The notes beneath the pieces were generated by a model. That model saw nothing but the letters and a program-made list of their open reading frames with translations. It searched no databases and was not told where the DNA came from. Source: Bactrocera neohumeralis (taxonomy: Eukaryota > Arthropoda > Insecta > Diptera > Tephritidae). Taken from it: a stretch of 64,000 nucleotides of DNA. Where the stretch lies: assembly GCF_024586455.1 (NCBI RefSeq), contig NW_026089624.1, forward strand, positions 25,748,069 to 25,812,068, written 5' to 3'. Below, one piece after another: positions 1-10,771 of the stretch; within the stretch, counting starts at the first letter, position 1, and every line of letters begins with the position of its first letter. A program made the translations under genes and the position numbers.

Positions 1-475
1 TTGCTCTAGCATCAAATTTTAATCACTCTTTAACGACAAACGAGAGCGAAAACCAATTTCTATTACAAGTTGTGGAGAGTCACCGTAAAAACTTCCCTAA
101 TTGTAATAAAAGCACTTTGTTTCAAAATATTTGAATGTGAAAATATGTAACAAAAAATTAAATAATATGAATTATATAATAAAAAATGTATTTACCAATG
201 ATTTTCCAGTAAAATTAGACATATGTATGTACAAATTATATTAAATTTTTTTTTTGATTCAGCATATATTAGTGAATTTTGAATTCGTTGAGGCAGTTCT
301 AAATCATATCCGAATGAGCTCAAATTTTTTTTTAGTTATTTTCTCACCAAAAGGATCCAAAAAATCAAAGAGCTCTTCAACATTTCAAAGTTTTACAATT
401 TTGAACCGCCCTAGTATACATATGTACATTCATATGAGCATGTGCAGATACACTAGATAGGATAGAAAGATGTAT
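1..475. other. AT-rich sequence, no gene recognised
   Basis: Low-complexity A/T-rich DNA with short ORFs that lack any recognisable motif. I see no RNA gene or transposon terminus here. Confidence 0.5.
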
Positions 476-661
476 GCCTTTTAACATCGTATACTATACT
501 AATAAATATTTTTCGTACTAATAGAAATTAAATTTATCACAGCAATATTATGTATATTATATTATATATTATTATATATTAGGTACTATATTGCTGTGAT
601 AAATTTAATTTCTATTAGTAAGAAAAATATTTATTAGTATAGTATTACGATGTTAAAATGC
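476..661. repeat. Hairpin (foldback) MITE-like palindrome
   Basis: A near-perfect inverted repeat. The left arm (476-549) and right arm (587-661) are reverse complements over about 70 bases, separated by a short AT-rich loop of tat/att repeats. The outer ends read about gccttttaacatcg on the left and cgatgttaaaatgc on the right. It has no coding capacity. This is the structure of a foldback MITE. I could not identify a clear target duplication, so the superfamily is unknown. Confidence 0.75.
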
Positions 662-1439
662 AAAAATTAAAGACTAAGTCCGTCGAGATACGAACCTGCG
701 TTCACATTGTGACTTTTTATGTGCTTACCACCAACACCACTATTGACACTTTCGTGGCGTTGTCTTAAGTATGGTTTGGTTATGCATGTAAGAAATATAC
801 GATGGTTCAAATAATTTTGTTTAAGTATAGAAATATGCTTTTGTAGAACATTTGCTTTCGCAAACATACAGACAAATGTGCAAACGACATAATATCTGTA
901 TGATTGTTTCGCATTTTGCTCTACGCCTGTCAAATTTCTGTACAAAAATCGACTGAAATGCATGAAAAAATAAAATGGACAACTAGGGCAAATAATTTTA
1001 AAAAAATTTATTGATAATTAAATATAAATGAAAATACATGTAAATTTACTTAAATTTATTTAAATTTATTAAAAAACCTATTTAAATTTATTAAGAAACT
1101 TATTTAAATTTATTGAAAAACTGCGAAGAAAAATAAAAAGAAAATTCATTTTACTTTGGCCCAGGCTTGTGCGCAATACAAATGCAACGTCAATAATGAA
1201 TACAAGAAATTGACTGAACACCATGATATAAGATATACAAATTATAACATGACAACCCAATTCGAAGAGTACAAAAGAGAGATGGTTACGCTGCATTTCC
1301 CTTTCCGAGTCAAAATTCCTTCATTTAGACTTTGCTTTATAAAGTGTGCATTAAATTCATAATGTTCTAGTTTTCTTTCATACAAAATGATATGCATTTC
1401 TGAATATCACTAAGAAGTATAACTTCTTCCGCGCGTAGG
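662..1439. other. Unassigned AT-rich stretch
   Basis: No convincing gene. It contains a short tandem repeat (1057-1122, listed separately). It also holds a segment of about 45 bases near 850-895 that recurs with a few changes near 46729-46775 (shared core tttgctttcg, then aaacatacagaca), so part of it is probably dispersed repeat. A 98-codon minus-strand ORF (667-963) covers it but shows no family motif. Confidence 0.4.
1057..1122. repeat. 22-bp tandem repeat, three copies
   Basis: Three consecutive 22-base units with a tatttaaatttatt core (1057-1078, 1079-1100, 1101-1122) differ from each other at a few positions in the last eight bases. It is a short AT-rich minisatellite with no coding role visible. 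Confidence 0.75.
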
Positions 1440-2990
1440 GACTCCACGCACCTTTTTTTCATTGTAACGTAGCTTGATAAACAACATTTTTTGGTTTCTG
1501 TTCCGGTGTGCAGAAAAGATGGTTCTCCAACTCGTGAGCACGCCACGGCCGTGTGAAAAACATAGCATTTCCAAATTTATGCCTCACACTATTGGACTAT
1601 CTTTAGGTCTTGTTGATTGTCATCTCAAATGCAATTTTCACTGGAAACGAAATACGTTTGAACTGAAATGGGAAATCGTTAGAACTCAAAGCAATTCGTA
1701 GAATCAAGCATTCTGCCCTTTGTATTCGGTAGATGCGTCACAATCAGTCGGGTTCCATTACACAGTTTCGGGGCATGATGATTGCGAAACATAATAACGA
1801 CTGATCCTACTTTGAGACGCAAATGCTGCGGTGCCATACCAAGCCTGCCATACCACTGGATAATTCACGGTGTCATCTTCATTATTTAAGTCAACAACAT
1901 CGGTATTTTTGGCAGCTAACATTACGCGTGCTCTTTAGGAATCGTAGTTACGATAATTTGGCCAATATCCGAACATTTGTGATGAGTTCATCTTTCGTGA
2001 ATTGATAAAGGGAAGATGGAATTGATATCGAACCACCGGAAGGATCAACCGAAATTGAACCATTTCCAATTTTTAGCGAAGGCGAATGTCATGACATTGC
2101 CATTTTTGTTCGTATCCTATAATTGACGCGGATTTGAAGGCTGATATGCCGAAATGATTATTGCGAAAAGTGTGCGAACTTCCTTTTCTTTCCTGTGATT
2201 AACGTGTTCCAGCAATTGAAATTGCTGGCTTACTTCTCCAAAACTTGCGCACACCGTACCATTCAAAGTAAGCAATGACTCAAATAAAGTTGAACCGCGT
2301 ACATTAATCAATAGCTCCCGAAGGTAGAAGCAATCGTCGTTTTTCGGGTGGATTGTGTAAATTCGTCCTAATGCAGTAGTTGAAAACACGTCTGGATATC
2401 AATCTACTGGTTGGCCTTGCTTTCTGCGCAACTATTTCTTCGACGGTGCATTCCATGTATAATATCAGGGTATTTCCGAATAGAGCAATATTCTCGCAAA
2501 CGGATCACTGACGAAAGTTGAGAAAAAAACTCGTCAATGTTAATTTTGTTGCTGGCGGTGTTTCCACTGGCTGTACTGTATTCTTTGGGTTGAAATACAC
2601 TCTTTGGCCATTCTCCAAATTAACTGCGAGACGCTCAACAGTCGGAAAACTTTCATGAATTGCAAAAGCAAATATCCTACAAAACGCTTTATTGCAATTC
2701 ACGTATCGACCGTATCGTTCAAGACCAATAACCGCCATGTTGCTTCCTTTTCCTTGACGTACTTAGAAACATATTTTATCGACTTCACCGAACTGCAATT
2801 CTCAACATTGATATGAGTTTTGAATTTGAAATAAACAATAATGGCGAATATGGTACGTCCATGTGTTGTCAACTTCGTTATTCACTCTTCTAAATTGAAT
2901 GCTGAATGTTCTGTTATCTGGTAAGCGACGCCGATAGAGTTGATATCCAACATTTCCTGTTCCACCACATCTACGTTGCTTCAATATAAA
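1440..2990 (-). pseudogene. Helitron A: decayed Rep/helicase relic
   Basis: Minus-strand remnants of a Helitron RepHel protein in several frames. From right to left: a Rep C-terminal piece with GYQLYRRR (about 2870-2960); the two-tyrosine region read as SIKYVSKYV (about 2740-2800); a linker with ENGQRVYF (about 2580-2740); a segment with LGRIYTIHPKNDDCFYLREL (2117-2389); and the helicase C-terminus with LCNGTRL and AFEMTINK (about 1590-1790), ending in a CFSHG-like motif near 1560. The HUH part and Walker motifs are missing. Frameshifts and stops make it non-functional. It is the same family as the relics at 3.7-8.3 kb and 23.7-27.7 kb. The assignment is firm; the exact ends are not. Confidence 0.85.
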
Positions 2991-3440
2991 GTAAAAAGAA
3001 AAAAACAAACAAAAATTTAAAAAACTTTGTGTGGAAAAAAGTTACTTTTTGGAAGTATCCAATTTTCCGACTTTTCCTCATGAAAAGTAACTTTAGTGTT
3101 GAGACGTTTAGTCGAAGAGACCGAAACCCATGTCGTCGTGTAAACCTTTCTCGATCCACAACGAACAACCTCTGAAAATTTCATCAAGATTGGTTCAGCC
3201 GTTCTCTTAGCGTTACTAACAAACAAACATTCATTCGTTTGTATGGGAAAAAGAAAAGGGCTGTTTTTAGGGGTTTGCCGGCAATTATTCGAATTTTTCT
3301 CTTCGTAAAAACCATCCTTGAACCTCAACGAACATTTAAAAAAAAATTATCAAATTTGGATAAGTCGTATCAAAGTTATGAGCGTACATACAGTTTGGCG
3401 ATTCATTTTTATTTATGTAGATATATACAACATATTATTA
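2991..3440. repeat. Helitron terminal-region sequences (two, adjacent)
   Basis: Two non-coding segments resemble Helitron ends seen elsewhere in this window. Around 3170-3245 is a 'ggttcagccgttctc...actaacaaacaaacattcattcg' type block like the right end of Helitron B near 8240-8321. Around 3330-3425 is a block containing aagttatgag and gtacatacagtttggcgatt, followed by tttatttatgtagat; it recurs almost unchanged at 31140-31228. They probably mark the right end of Helitron A and a second truncated Helitron end. The boundary between them is inferred. Confidence 0.55.
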
Positions 3441-3676
3441 TATAATTGTAAGGATCCAAATGCACATATTATATACATATTAAGTCATTTATTTATATTT
3501 ATACACTCCATAAACAAAATTTTAAAATTCTCTTTGATGATGATAAACAAATCTTTGCTGAAATTAAACACAACACAGTTATCATCATCATCATGATATC
3601 GGCCAATAAATGTACACTGCTGTATATATATACAGTTAATTAATATACGTATAGTGCTTTCTGGTAGAGAATATTT
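3441..3676. other. AT-rich spacer, nothing recognised
   Basis: AT-rich sequence with atc/atg microsatellite-like runs (about 3575-3595) and no motif I can assign. The left end of Helitron B should fall here or just to the right. Confidence 0.35.
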
Positions 3677-4251
3677 TTAGTTTTTTTTTTGCGGTGCGTA
3701 AATAAATAAGGATGTTGGTTTTCCGACACGCGAACAGGCAACGTATAATTGTCCATGTGCGAAACAGGAAAGCTCTAAGTTTATTCCGCAAACTTGCAAC
3801 GATTTGGCTTGCGATTTATTTATGGTCATCGCAAAAGCTAGACGCACGGGAAATTGCAACCTTTTAAAATCAAATGGCAAATTCGTTGGAATCATAGGTA
3901 TTCGTGGGATTAAGACATCCTCTCCTTCGTATTTTCCTTTGATTATTTTAGCTTCGATGATGTTATCCATGAGTTTCTTCACAACCAATCTCGTTCCATT
4001 GCAAAGTCGAGGTTGATTAATATTACGCAGCATGATGGCAACTGACCCTACTTTTAGTTTCAAATTATGTGGTGGTAGTCCAGTCAAGTCCAATGAATTT
4101 AAAAATTCTGTAGGATAGTTGACTACCTCATCCTGGTTTGTAGCCGTGTCAACTGATTTGTACGTAAACAACTCTCCTGGAAGGAAATTCTAAATGGTAG
4201 TATTGAGATCAGCGACATCTTTGTTTTTTGCTGCCAATATTGCTCGTTCTC
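3677..4251 (-). pseudogene. Helitron B helicase C-terminal fragment
   Basis: Minus-strand fragment of the Pif1-like helicase domain. It begins as WLRERAILAAKNKDVADLN (about 4195-4260) and meets an in-frame TAG near 4190. It continues as the 164-residue ORF at 3677-4171 with LCNGTRLVV, RLAFAMTINKSQ and GQLYVACSRVGKP, the terminal helicase motifs of Pif1-type proteins. Walker A and B are absent here. Identity is firm. The stop and the missing ATPase core make it a pseudogene. Confidence 0.85.
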
Positions 4252-5357
4252 TTAGCCAATCGTGGTTATTATATTGTTGCTTACATAGCGACCCATCTGA
4301 TAGTGAGACACTTCATCATTTGTGTTTGTTACTGCGAAGATGGCCATGTCGCTACTTTTGTTAACATATTTACATATGTACTTTATGGATTTCTCAGAGT
4401 TACAAAATTCCACATTGATGTGAGCTTCAAAAGTTTTGGACAATATGGGCGAGAACGGCACAATCCAACGATTGTCTACATGAAAATCTTGTCCTTTTAT
4501 CTTGACATCTAGAGATCGTCCACCGTCCTCAACTGATCGCCGACGATACAATGGGTAACCTTCGATTCCCGAGATGGTTTCAGCAACCAAGTTTCTCGGG
4601 TAGCGTTTGGAGCACTTGCCATCGATCATACAGGGTGAGCTGTTGTTGATAACTCCGCAAGGTCCATGTATCATGTGTTTAGTTACTATTGTATGCAATT
4701 TTGGGTCAACCGTTTCATCAGGAATTTCGGCTAAAATAATGGAATAAATTTCTTCTGGCCTTATTTTGTCAACAAACCAGACTAATGTATGAACATGTGG
4801 CAAACCACGCTTTTGCCACTCAACATAGTACATCCAACAACGTACTTGGCCATACACACGATGCTTTGTAATGAAATTCATTAAATATATTAATTTTTGC
4901 TTGTAAACTCTGGCTGTGATGTCATGCCTATCAAGTGGTGTTTGGTTGTGTAGCAGTTCTTTTTTTATTTCAATCCATTGTGGGTTACAGGTGAATGTAA
5001 TGAATAGGTCTGGACGGCCATACTTTCGAACATAAGACATCGCATCTTGAGCGTACTCGTGCATGTGGTGAGGGCTTCCGATGTAAGTGGCCGGTAAAGT
5101 TGTCATTCTTCCTACATTATTTACATTGCCGTCAGCATTTATTGCATCGCGAAGTTGAATGTACTTTTCAGATCGAAGCTGCTGTTGGTTTAGACGAATG
5201 TATGTCAATCGTTCAGTCTCAATTTTGACGTACATGTCCACTGCATACTTATGGAAGAGCCTTTGACACATCAAAATGTGATTTACTTCACCTTCACGGA
5301 TCATGAGTCTGTATGCATAATAATTCATGGCACGGACTGTTTTGTGTGTATCAGCAC
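4252..5357 (-). pseudogene. Helitron B Rep (HUH nuclease) segment
   Basis: Minus-strand ORF of about 360 codons carrying the Helitron replication-initiator domain. The HUH metal-binding motif is visible as RGLPHVHTLVW at about residue 175. The paired-tyrosine motif is visible as KYICKYVNK near residue 320. Upstream are the family blocks MHEYAQDAMSYVRKYGRPDL and FITFTCNPQW. In active Helitrons this domain nicks and transfers single-stranded DNA during rolling-circle transposition. The ORF ends just after GRYVSNNI, where it is fused by deletion to helicase C-terminal sequence (YNNHDWLRERAI). The Rep catalytic residues look intact, but the protein has lost its helicase. Confidence 0.85.
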
Positions 5358-6432
5358 CTGGAAGTACAAATGATAAAATATATAAATATATAAAATATTA
5401 TATTTTGTATAATCTAATTACCTGTTGTTGGATTAACCATTTTGATATTAAAATGGTACCCATCTTCTCCCTGCCAGAAAATTAATGGGTATTGTGAAGC
5501 ATCATAAGCTCTATGCGTTTCATATACACGTTTCAATTCATTGTTCCGGCGATGAAGTACAATATCTCTTGATTGCAAATTCTCTCCAACAACGACAATC
5601 GCCACTTCATCTATTGTCGGTGAATTAAACCTTCTTGCATGCTCTCCAGCAGGTATTTTGTCGGCTCTTATTACAATATTATGGCTGTCTGATGGCATCC
5701 GGTCCAGTGCCATTTTGAACACCTTCATTAATCCATTATTCTAGGGAAAAAATGTTTGCAGTTGTTGGACAATGGTTCGCTTGACGGTTGGATTATGACC
5801 ACAACGTGCATCAACTTCCGCATCTTGATTGCCCATAAAATAAATTTGCAAAAATTAATGATCTGCATCTGGCACTGGCAGCATTGCCCCCAGTAGGTGA
5901 TGAATTTGTTCTTGTATCTGTAATTGTTTAGGAACTGGTTAAATGAATAGTGATACAAATACAAATTATAATTTCACTAAAACAATTATGGCACACTACC
6001 TTGAAAGTGGGCATGAACCCGTCTTGTACTATATGCGTTGCACCAAACGATGTCATTTGGAAGCAATTATTATATTTTTGGATGTTAGCCAAGAAGTGTT
6101 TAGACTCACTTTCCATCCCATTAACTAAAGAGTGTAACGATTCAGGTGGTGGAACCAATTGTGGCAATTGTACTTTGCCACCAGCACCACATAATCCCGC
6201 AGGTTCACTACCGTATTTTAATGCTTTAGAATGTTGACAAATGATTGACATTTCTCCAATCGTCACAGATTTGTCGGCAACACGTATAATCAATTTCCGG
6301 ATCGTAGGAAAATGCTCCTCGTTCGAGGTTTACAGGAGCATTGCGTCTGCGGAATCGATTAAATTCATTATCCCGTGCTCGCTGCTGTTGTGATTGATGT
6401 GCACGAACTCGTTTCATTCTCTGCCTATCCAC
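5358..6432 (-). pseudogene. Helitron B N-terminal coding segments
   Basis: Minus-strand pieces of the Helitron protein upstream of the Rep core. At 6226-6432 is an Arg/Gln-rich N-terminus with RRRNAPVNLERGAFSYDPEI. At 5928-6293 is a segment ending FGATHIVQDGFMPTFK. At about 5728-5900 is a YFMGNQDAEVDARCGHNPTV stretch. At 5414-5728 is a block with DRMPSDSHNIVIRADKIPAGEH and NPTTG. After NPTTG a gtaatt...tccag stretch (about 5358-5422) looks like an intron, and the reading resumes as ADTHKTVRAMNYYAYR in the next segment. Related blocks in the same order occur in Helitron C. Frame changes between blocks may be introns or decay; I cannot settle which. Confidence 0.7.
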
Positions 6433-6709
6433 TTCATAGTCATTTACTCTGCACCCATAACACCTGTCAACACATTAATTATTTTTATATTTTGAAATTT
6501 AAATACACGATGTTATGAGCAAAGTTGATATTATGTTGTCGATTGAAAAGTCTTGTTTTAATGCGTTCTTCAATCCGAGTGGAACTGAGAATACAAATAC
6601 CGTCAAATGTTTGACAGAAAGTAAGTGGTCAACTTTTATATGGGAAAATGGAATTGTCGTCTTACTCTATCTTACTCGCAATTTTTCCTTATTTCCTCAC
6701 CGTTTAGAC

Positions 6710-8209
6710 CAGTGGTTCCCAAACTTATTTTGTTCACCGCCCACTTTGAGAATAAATATTTTTTTAGCGCCCCCATTTGTTCACCTATTTAAAAACCACT
6801 ATAACTTGAAATTAATTATTGTGACCTATATATGTATATTAACGGAGAATTTTAAACGAAACTTTTACTATAACCAGCAACTTGAAACCTAAGCGCAGTA
6901 GGTAACATACAACGGCGCTTAGGTCTCAAGTTAACTCTTACGGCTCCACCTGCCAATAAGAATGATTATTGAAACACAACTTTATAGTATTAAAACAGAG
7001 AATATTTTATTAAAAATAAAACTAAAATAATCGATCCATATATAAAAACTATGTGAAGGATGAATCTGATACTTTTTAATAAGTTTGTTAATATCAGGTT
7101 CCAATTTACTCAAGAACAGTCGCAAGTTGCCAAGTTCGGTAACAAGCAAACGATTTCTATTTTCAGTAAGCAGTGTTGTCACAACACTAAATCCACGTTC
7201 ACACAAATATGACGATGGGAATGCTATCAAGAATCGTTGAACGATTGACCACAATCCCGGGTACAATTGCGAGATCGGTTTTTGTAGCCAAAATTCTTGG
7301 TAACCATTTCTGAACTTGATTTTTATTTCCTCGTTTGTTGTCAATTCTATAAGTTCTTCTTCCAGCTGAGGTGACATTGCTGTGTTGACATTTGAAAACG
7401 GATCCAACACCCAGTCTGGTATTTCCAAGTTCAAAATGTCCTGGTATCATTCGATGAAGTCAATGTGGAGGTTTTCCAAATATTGGCAGTGGGCAAACAA
7501 TTCGTCGTTACTGCATGATACTAATAAATTCGAAAAATTGTGAAACTCACGTCTGCCCAGATTCTTTTTGTGTAGAAGCAGTTTGGCTGCGAAAGCAGCA
7601 ACGACCTTTATCCTTTTTTTATTTTCCACATAAAAGATTTAAGGAGTTTAAAAGCTCAAAACGTGCGTTACATCAGCTACCTACCCGACGTCATTTCGCA
7701 AGTGTTAAAATAAATTATTCAAGAGCTCAAAGCATTCGCTACATCATCTCGAACCTACCTACCCTGCACCTTTGCGCAAATGATTACATTATGACAGCAA
7801 ATGCCCACATACACATTTGGCAATGGCAATAGCAATACGTTTGACAGTTAGTATTCTATAAATTCTATACTGTCGAGATGCCTCGTTATGAAACGGAGCG
7901 ACCGATTGACATGATTTTCATTTTTTCTATATTTAATAAAATAGGACAGATATATGAACTACGCGGAGAGAAATATAGAACCGAGTTTGAGCAATCTTTT
8001 AATTCATATTAGTTGATGTTCACAAGTTGTTGTTAAGAGTTGAGAGCTCATGTAGTCGTTGTCTAAGAGGCCTCCTAGCTAAATAGAATTACGAATAACC
8101 CCCCAGGCCTATACACAACGCCCCCATTTTCTTTCTGGGTTTTTCACCGCCCCCCTTGATACCTGCAGCGCCCACAAGGGGGCGTTATCGCCCACTTTGG
8201 GAAACACTG
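6710..8209 (-). mobile_element. hAT transposon, deletion derivative (1500 bp)
   Basis: A complete insertion with terminal inverted repeats cagtggttcccaaa at 6710 and tttgggaaacactg ending at 8209 (13 of 14 match). It is flanked by a perfect 8-bp duplication gtttagac at 6702-6709 and 8210-8217. The length of the duplication, the TIR and the encoded dimerisation domain all say hAT superfamily, in the group whose vertebrate domesticated relatives are called ZBED/FAM200. G/C-rich subterminal 'cgcccac...ccccc' sequence lies inside both ends. Only the C-terminal third of a transposase remains. Confidence 0.93.
6982..7634 (-). pseudogene. hAT transposase C-terminal (hATC) fragment
   Basis: Two minus-strand ORFs (7447-7629 and 6982-7434), nearly contiguous but with a break between them. 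The first carries a segment with LLLHKKNLGRREFHNFSNLL. The second carries the hAT dimerisation domain, visible as FLIAFPSSYLCERGFSVVTT and ENRNRLLVTELGNLRLFLS. The BED zinc finger and the catalytic DDE core upstream are missing, so about two thirds of a usual transposase of some 600 residues is gone. It probably could not catalyse transposition. Confidence 0.88.
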
Positions 8210-8428
8210 GTTTAGACCTACCCTGGACTACGACAAACATTTTAAAACCAAAATCAGCTCAATCAGTCGTTCTCGAGTTTTAATCAGACTAACGAACAAC
8301 AATTCATTTTTATTTATATAGATTTTTAAACTAAGGCGAATTTTATTTTTAAATATTATTGATGTTTTACAAGAATAATTACTTGAGTTTTCAATAATTA
8401 TTTGATATTTGAAAATATTTATTGGACG

Positions 8429-8959
8429 CTATGCTATTTTAATGAAATCCGTATCATCTATTTCAGCGCTGTGTACTGTATTAACATCTTCGTTAAACAG
8501 TTCATGTAAATTGATTATTATTTCAATGTCTAATTTGTTATCATTATTATAACTTAGTCTACTCAGGCCGTCAGCAATTACATTTTCTTTACCTTTAATG
8601 TATAAAATGTCGAAACCAAACTCACTGAGTTTCGTTTTGAACCTTTGTAATTTTGAATTAGGTTCCTTTATATTATTTAACCAAACCAATGGACGATGAT
8701 CTGTTTTAATTGTGAATTTGCGACCAAAAAGATATGGGCGAAAATATTTAGTGGCCCACACTATGGCTAACACCTCTTTCTCTAAAGTGCTATAATTCTT
8801 CTCATGTCCATTCAAAGTTCGACTAGCAAATGAAATTACCCTGTTAGTATGCATGAGAGCTACTCCTAGAGCAAAATTACTCGCATCTGTCACAAGAGTA
8901 AAAGTTTTTGTGAAATCTGGGTGGATTAAAATGGGGTAATTTTTAATTAACATTTTCAA
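8429..8959 (-). pseudogene. Gypsy RNase H domain fragment
   Basis: A 176-codon minus-strand ORF with the Ty3/Gypsy RNase H signature: TLVTDASNFALGVAL, SFASRTLNGHEKNYSTLEKE, FTIKTDHRPLVWL and KGKENVIADGLSRL. It is joined to the RT part by a frameshift near 8960-8980. The integrase that normally follows is absent; the sequence becomes unassigned AT-rich DNA to the left. Confidence 0.9.
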
Positions 8960-8977
8960 TTTAAGGAAAGAATCTTT

Positions 8978-9680
8978 TTAATCGTGGTCATTAATATTTA
9001 TTTTGAAGCCCTTTTTTAAATATTTTATTAAATTGTTTGCTATTTTAGAGTAATCTTTTATAAACCTCCTAATACCAAAAAAAGATGTAATTTCTTTATG
9101 AGTTTTAGGCAACATTATTTTGTCTATGGCTTTAAATTTTTCGTGGTTTAGTTTAATGTCCTCAGGGGTAATAACGTGGCCTAAAAACTCAGTTTCCTTG
9201 GCAAGAAAGGTACACTTGAAAACTTGCACTTTAAGGTTGGCTTTTTTCAAACGCTTTAGGACTTTTTCAATAGCTTCTAAGTGTTCTTCTAAGCTCCTTG
9301 AAAAGATAATAACATCATCCAAGTAAACCAAACAATTCATCCCAATGTATCCCCTTAGTACGCTATTTATCATTCTTTGAAAGGTAGCTGGTGCATTTCG
9401 AAGTCCAAATGGCATTCGTAAAAACTCGTAATGGCCTGTAGCTGTCGAAAATGGATTTCCACCTGATGAAATCCCTTAGCTAAATCAAGTGTCGTAAAAT
9501 AATTGCATTTTCCTAATTTATCGAAAATATCATCTATATTTGGTATTGTTAATCGGTCTTCAATAGTAGCATCCTTCAATTTACGATAGTCGATGACTAT
9601 TCGCCAATTTTGTTGCTTAGACGGATCTAATTTTTTAGGGACGACCCAAATATTGCTATTGTATGGACTGTTTGAATGCC
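8978..9680 (-). pseudogene. Gypsy reverse transcriptase domain (broken)
   Basis: Two overlapping minus-strand frames. The first reads WRIVIDYRKLKDATIEDRL and FTTLDLAKGFHQ (about 9440-9680). The second reads MPFGLRNAPATFQRMIN and CLVYLDDVIIFS (8978-9415), where YLDD is the catalytic motif of Ty3/Gypsy RT. A frameshift near 9415-9440 separates them. Downstream the block FLGHVI precedes the RNase H fragment, which lies in another frame. Confidence 0.9.
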
Positions 9681-9693
9681 TAATGGTCCTTTG

Positions 9694-10771
9694 TTATACT
9701 CTCGCAACAAAGTTGCTAAGGAGAGTATTATAGTTTTGTTCACATAACGGTTGTTTGTAAGTCCTAAAACTAAAAGAGTCAGATATAGGGTTATATATAC
9801 CAAAGTGATCAGGGTGACGAGTAGAGTTGAAATCCGGATGTCTGTCTGCCCGTCCGTCCGTCTGTCCGTCCGTCCGTCTGTCCGGCCGTCCGTCCGTGCA
9901 AGCTGTAACTTGAGTAAAAATTGAGATATCATGATGAAACTTGGTACACGAATTTCTTGGCTCCATAAGAAGGTTAAGTTCGAAGATGGGCAAAACCGGC
10001 CCACTGCCACGCCCACAAAATGGCGGAAACCGAAAACCTATAAAGTGTCATAACTAAGCCATAAATAAAGATATTAAAGTGAAATTTGGCACAAAAGATC
10101 GCATTAGGGAGGGGCATATCTGGACGTAATTTTTTTGTAAAAGTGGGCGTAGCCCCGCCCCTTACTAAGTTTTTTGTACATATCTCGGAAACTACTATAG
10201 CTATGTCAACCAAACTCTATAGAGTCGTTTCCTTCAGGCATTTCCATATACAGTTCAAAAATGGAAGAAATCGGATAATAACCACGCCCACCTCCCATAC
10301 ATAGGTTATGTCGAAAATCACTAAAAGTGCGTTAACCGACTAACAAAAAATGTCAGAAACACTAAATTTTACGGAAGAAATGGCAGAAGGAAGCTGCACC
10401 CAGGCTTTATTTAAAAATGGAAAATGGGCGTGGCCTCGCCCACTTATGGACCAAAAACCATATCTCAGGAACTACTCAACCGATTTCAACGAAGTTCGGT
10501 ATATAATATTTTCTTAACACCCTGATGACATGTACGAAATATGGGTGAAATCGGTTCAACCACGCCTTCTTCCAATATAACGCTATTTTGAATTCCATCT
10601 GATGCCTTCTCTGTATACATTAGGAACCAATGATGATAGCGGAATAAAACTTTACACAAATACGGTATCTGAAAAATATGTAAATGACGTATAATGAAAT
10701 CTCGATTGTCACTTTATCATGCGAGAGTATAAAATGTTCGGTGACACCCGAACTTAGTCCTTCCTTACTTG
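9694..10771. repeat. Dispersed dipteran repeat with (GTCY)n tract, copy 1
   Basis: A non-coding repeat of about 1.1 kb inserted in the Gypsy pol relic. It begins 'tatactctcgcaacaaagtt' and ends near 'ttcggtgacacccgaactta', with small inverted motifs tatactctcgca and tgcgagagtata at its edges. It contains a (gtcy)n run at about 9843-9895, followed by 'caagctgtaacttgagtaaa', and later several 'cacgcccac' motifs. A second copy lies at about 53300-55170. The (GTCY)n tract and the conserved flank resemble the dipteran 'mini-me' elements; that name is from general knowledge, not a search. Confidence 0.75.

Larger units (their letters stand above)
3677..8321 (-). mobile_element. Helitron B, internally deleted, with a nested hAT
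   Basis: Minus-strand Helitron: the N-terminal region is at about 5928-6432, then Rep at 4252-5328, then the helicase C-terminus at 3677-4171. Its right terminal region is at 8210-8321 (cagtcgttctcgag block ending in tttatttatatagat). The right terminal region is cut off from the gene by a complete 1.5 kb hAT insertion at 6710-8209. Most of the helicase, including the Walker motifs, is deleted between Rep and the helicase C-terminus. The element cannot move by itself. Confidence 0.8.

Noticed and set aside
667..963. 98-codon minus-strand ORF with a Cys/Phe-rich stretch
   Set aside because: Part of it recurs as non-coding repeat near 46.7 kb and there is no domain; treated as chance.
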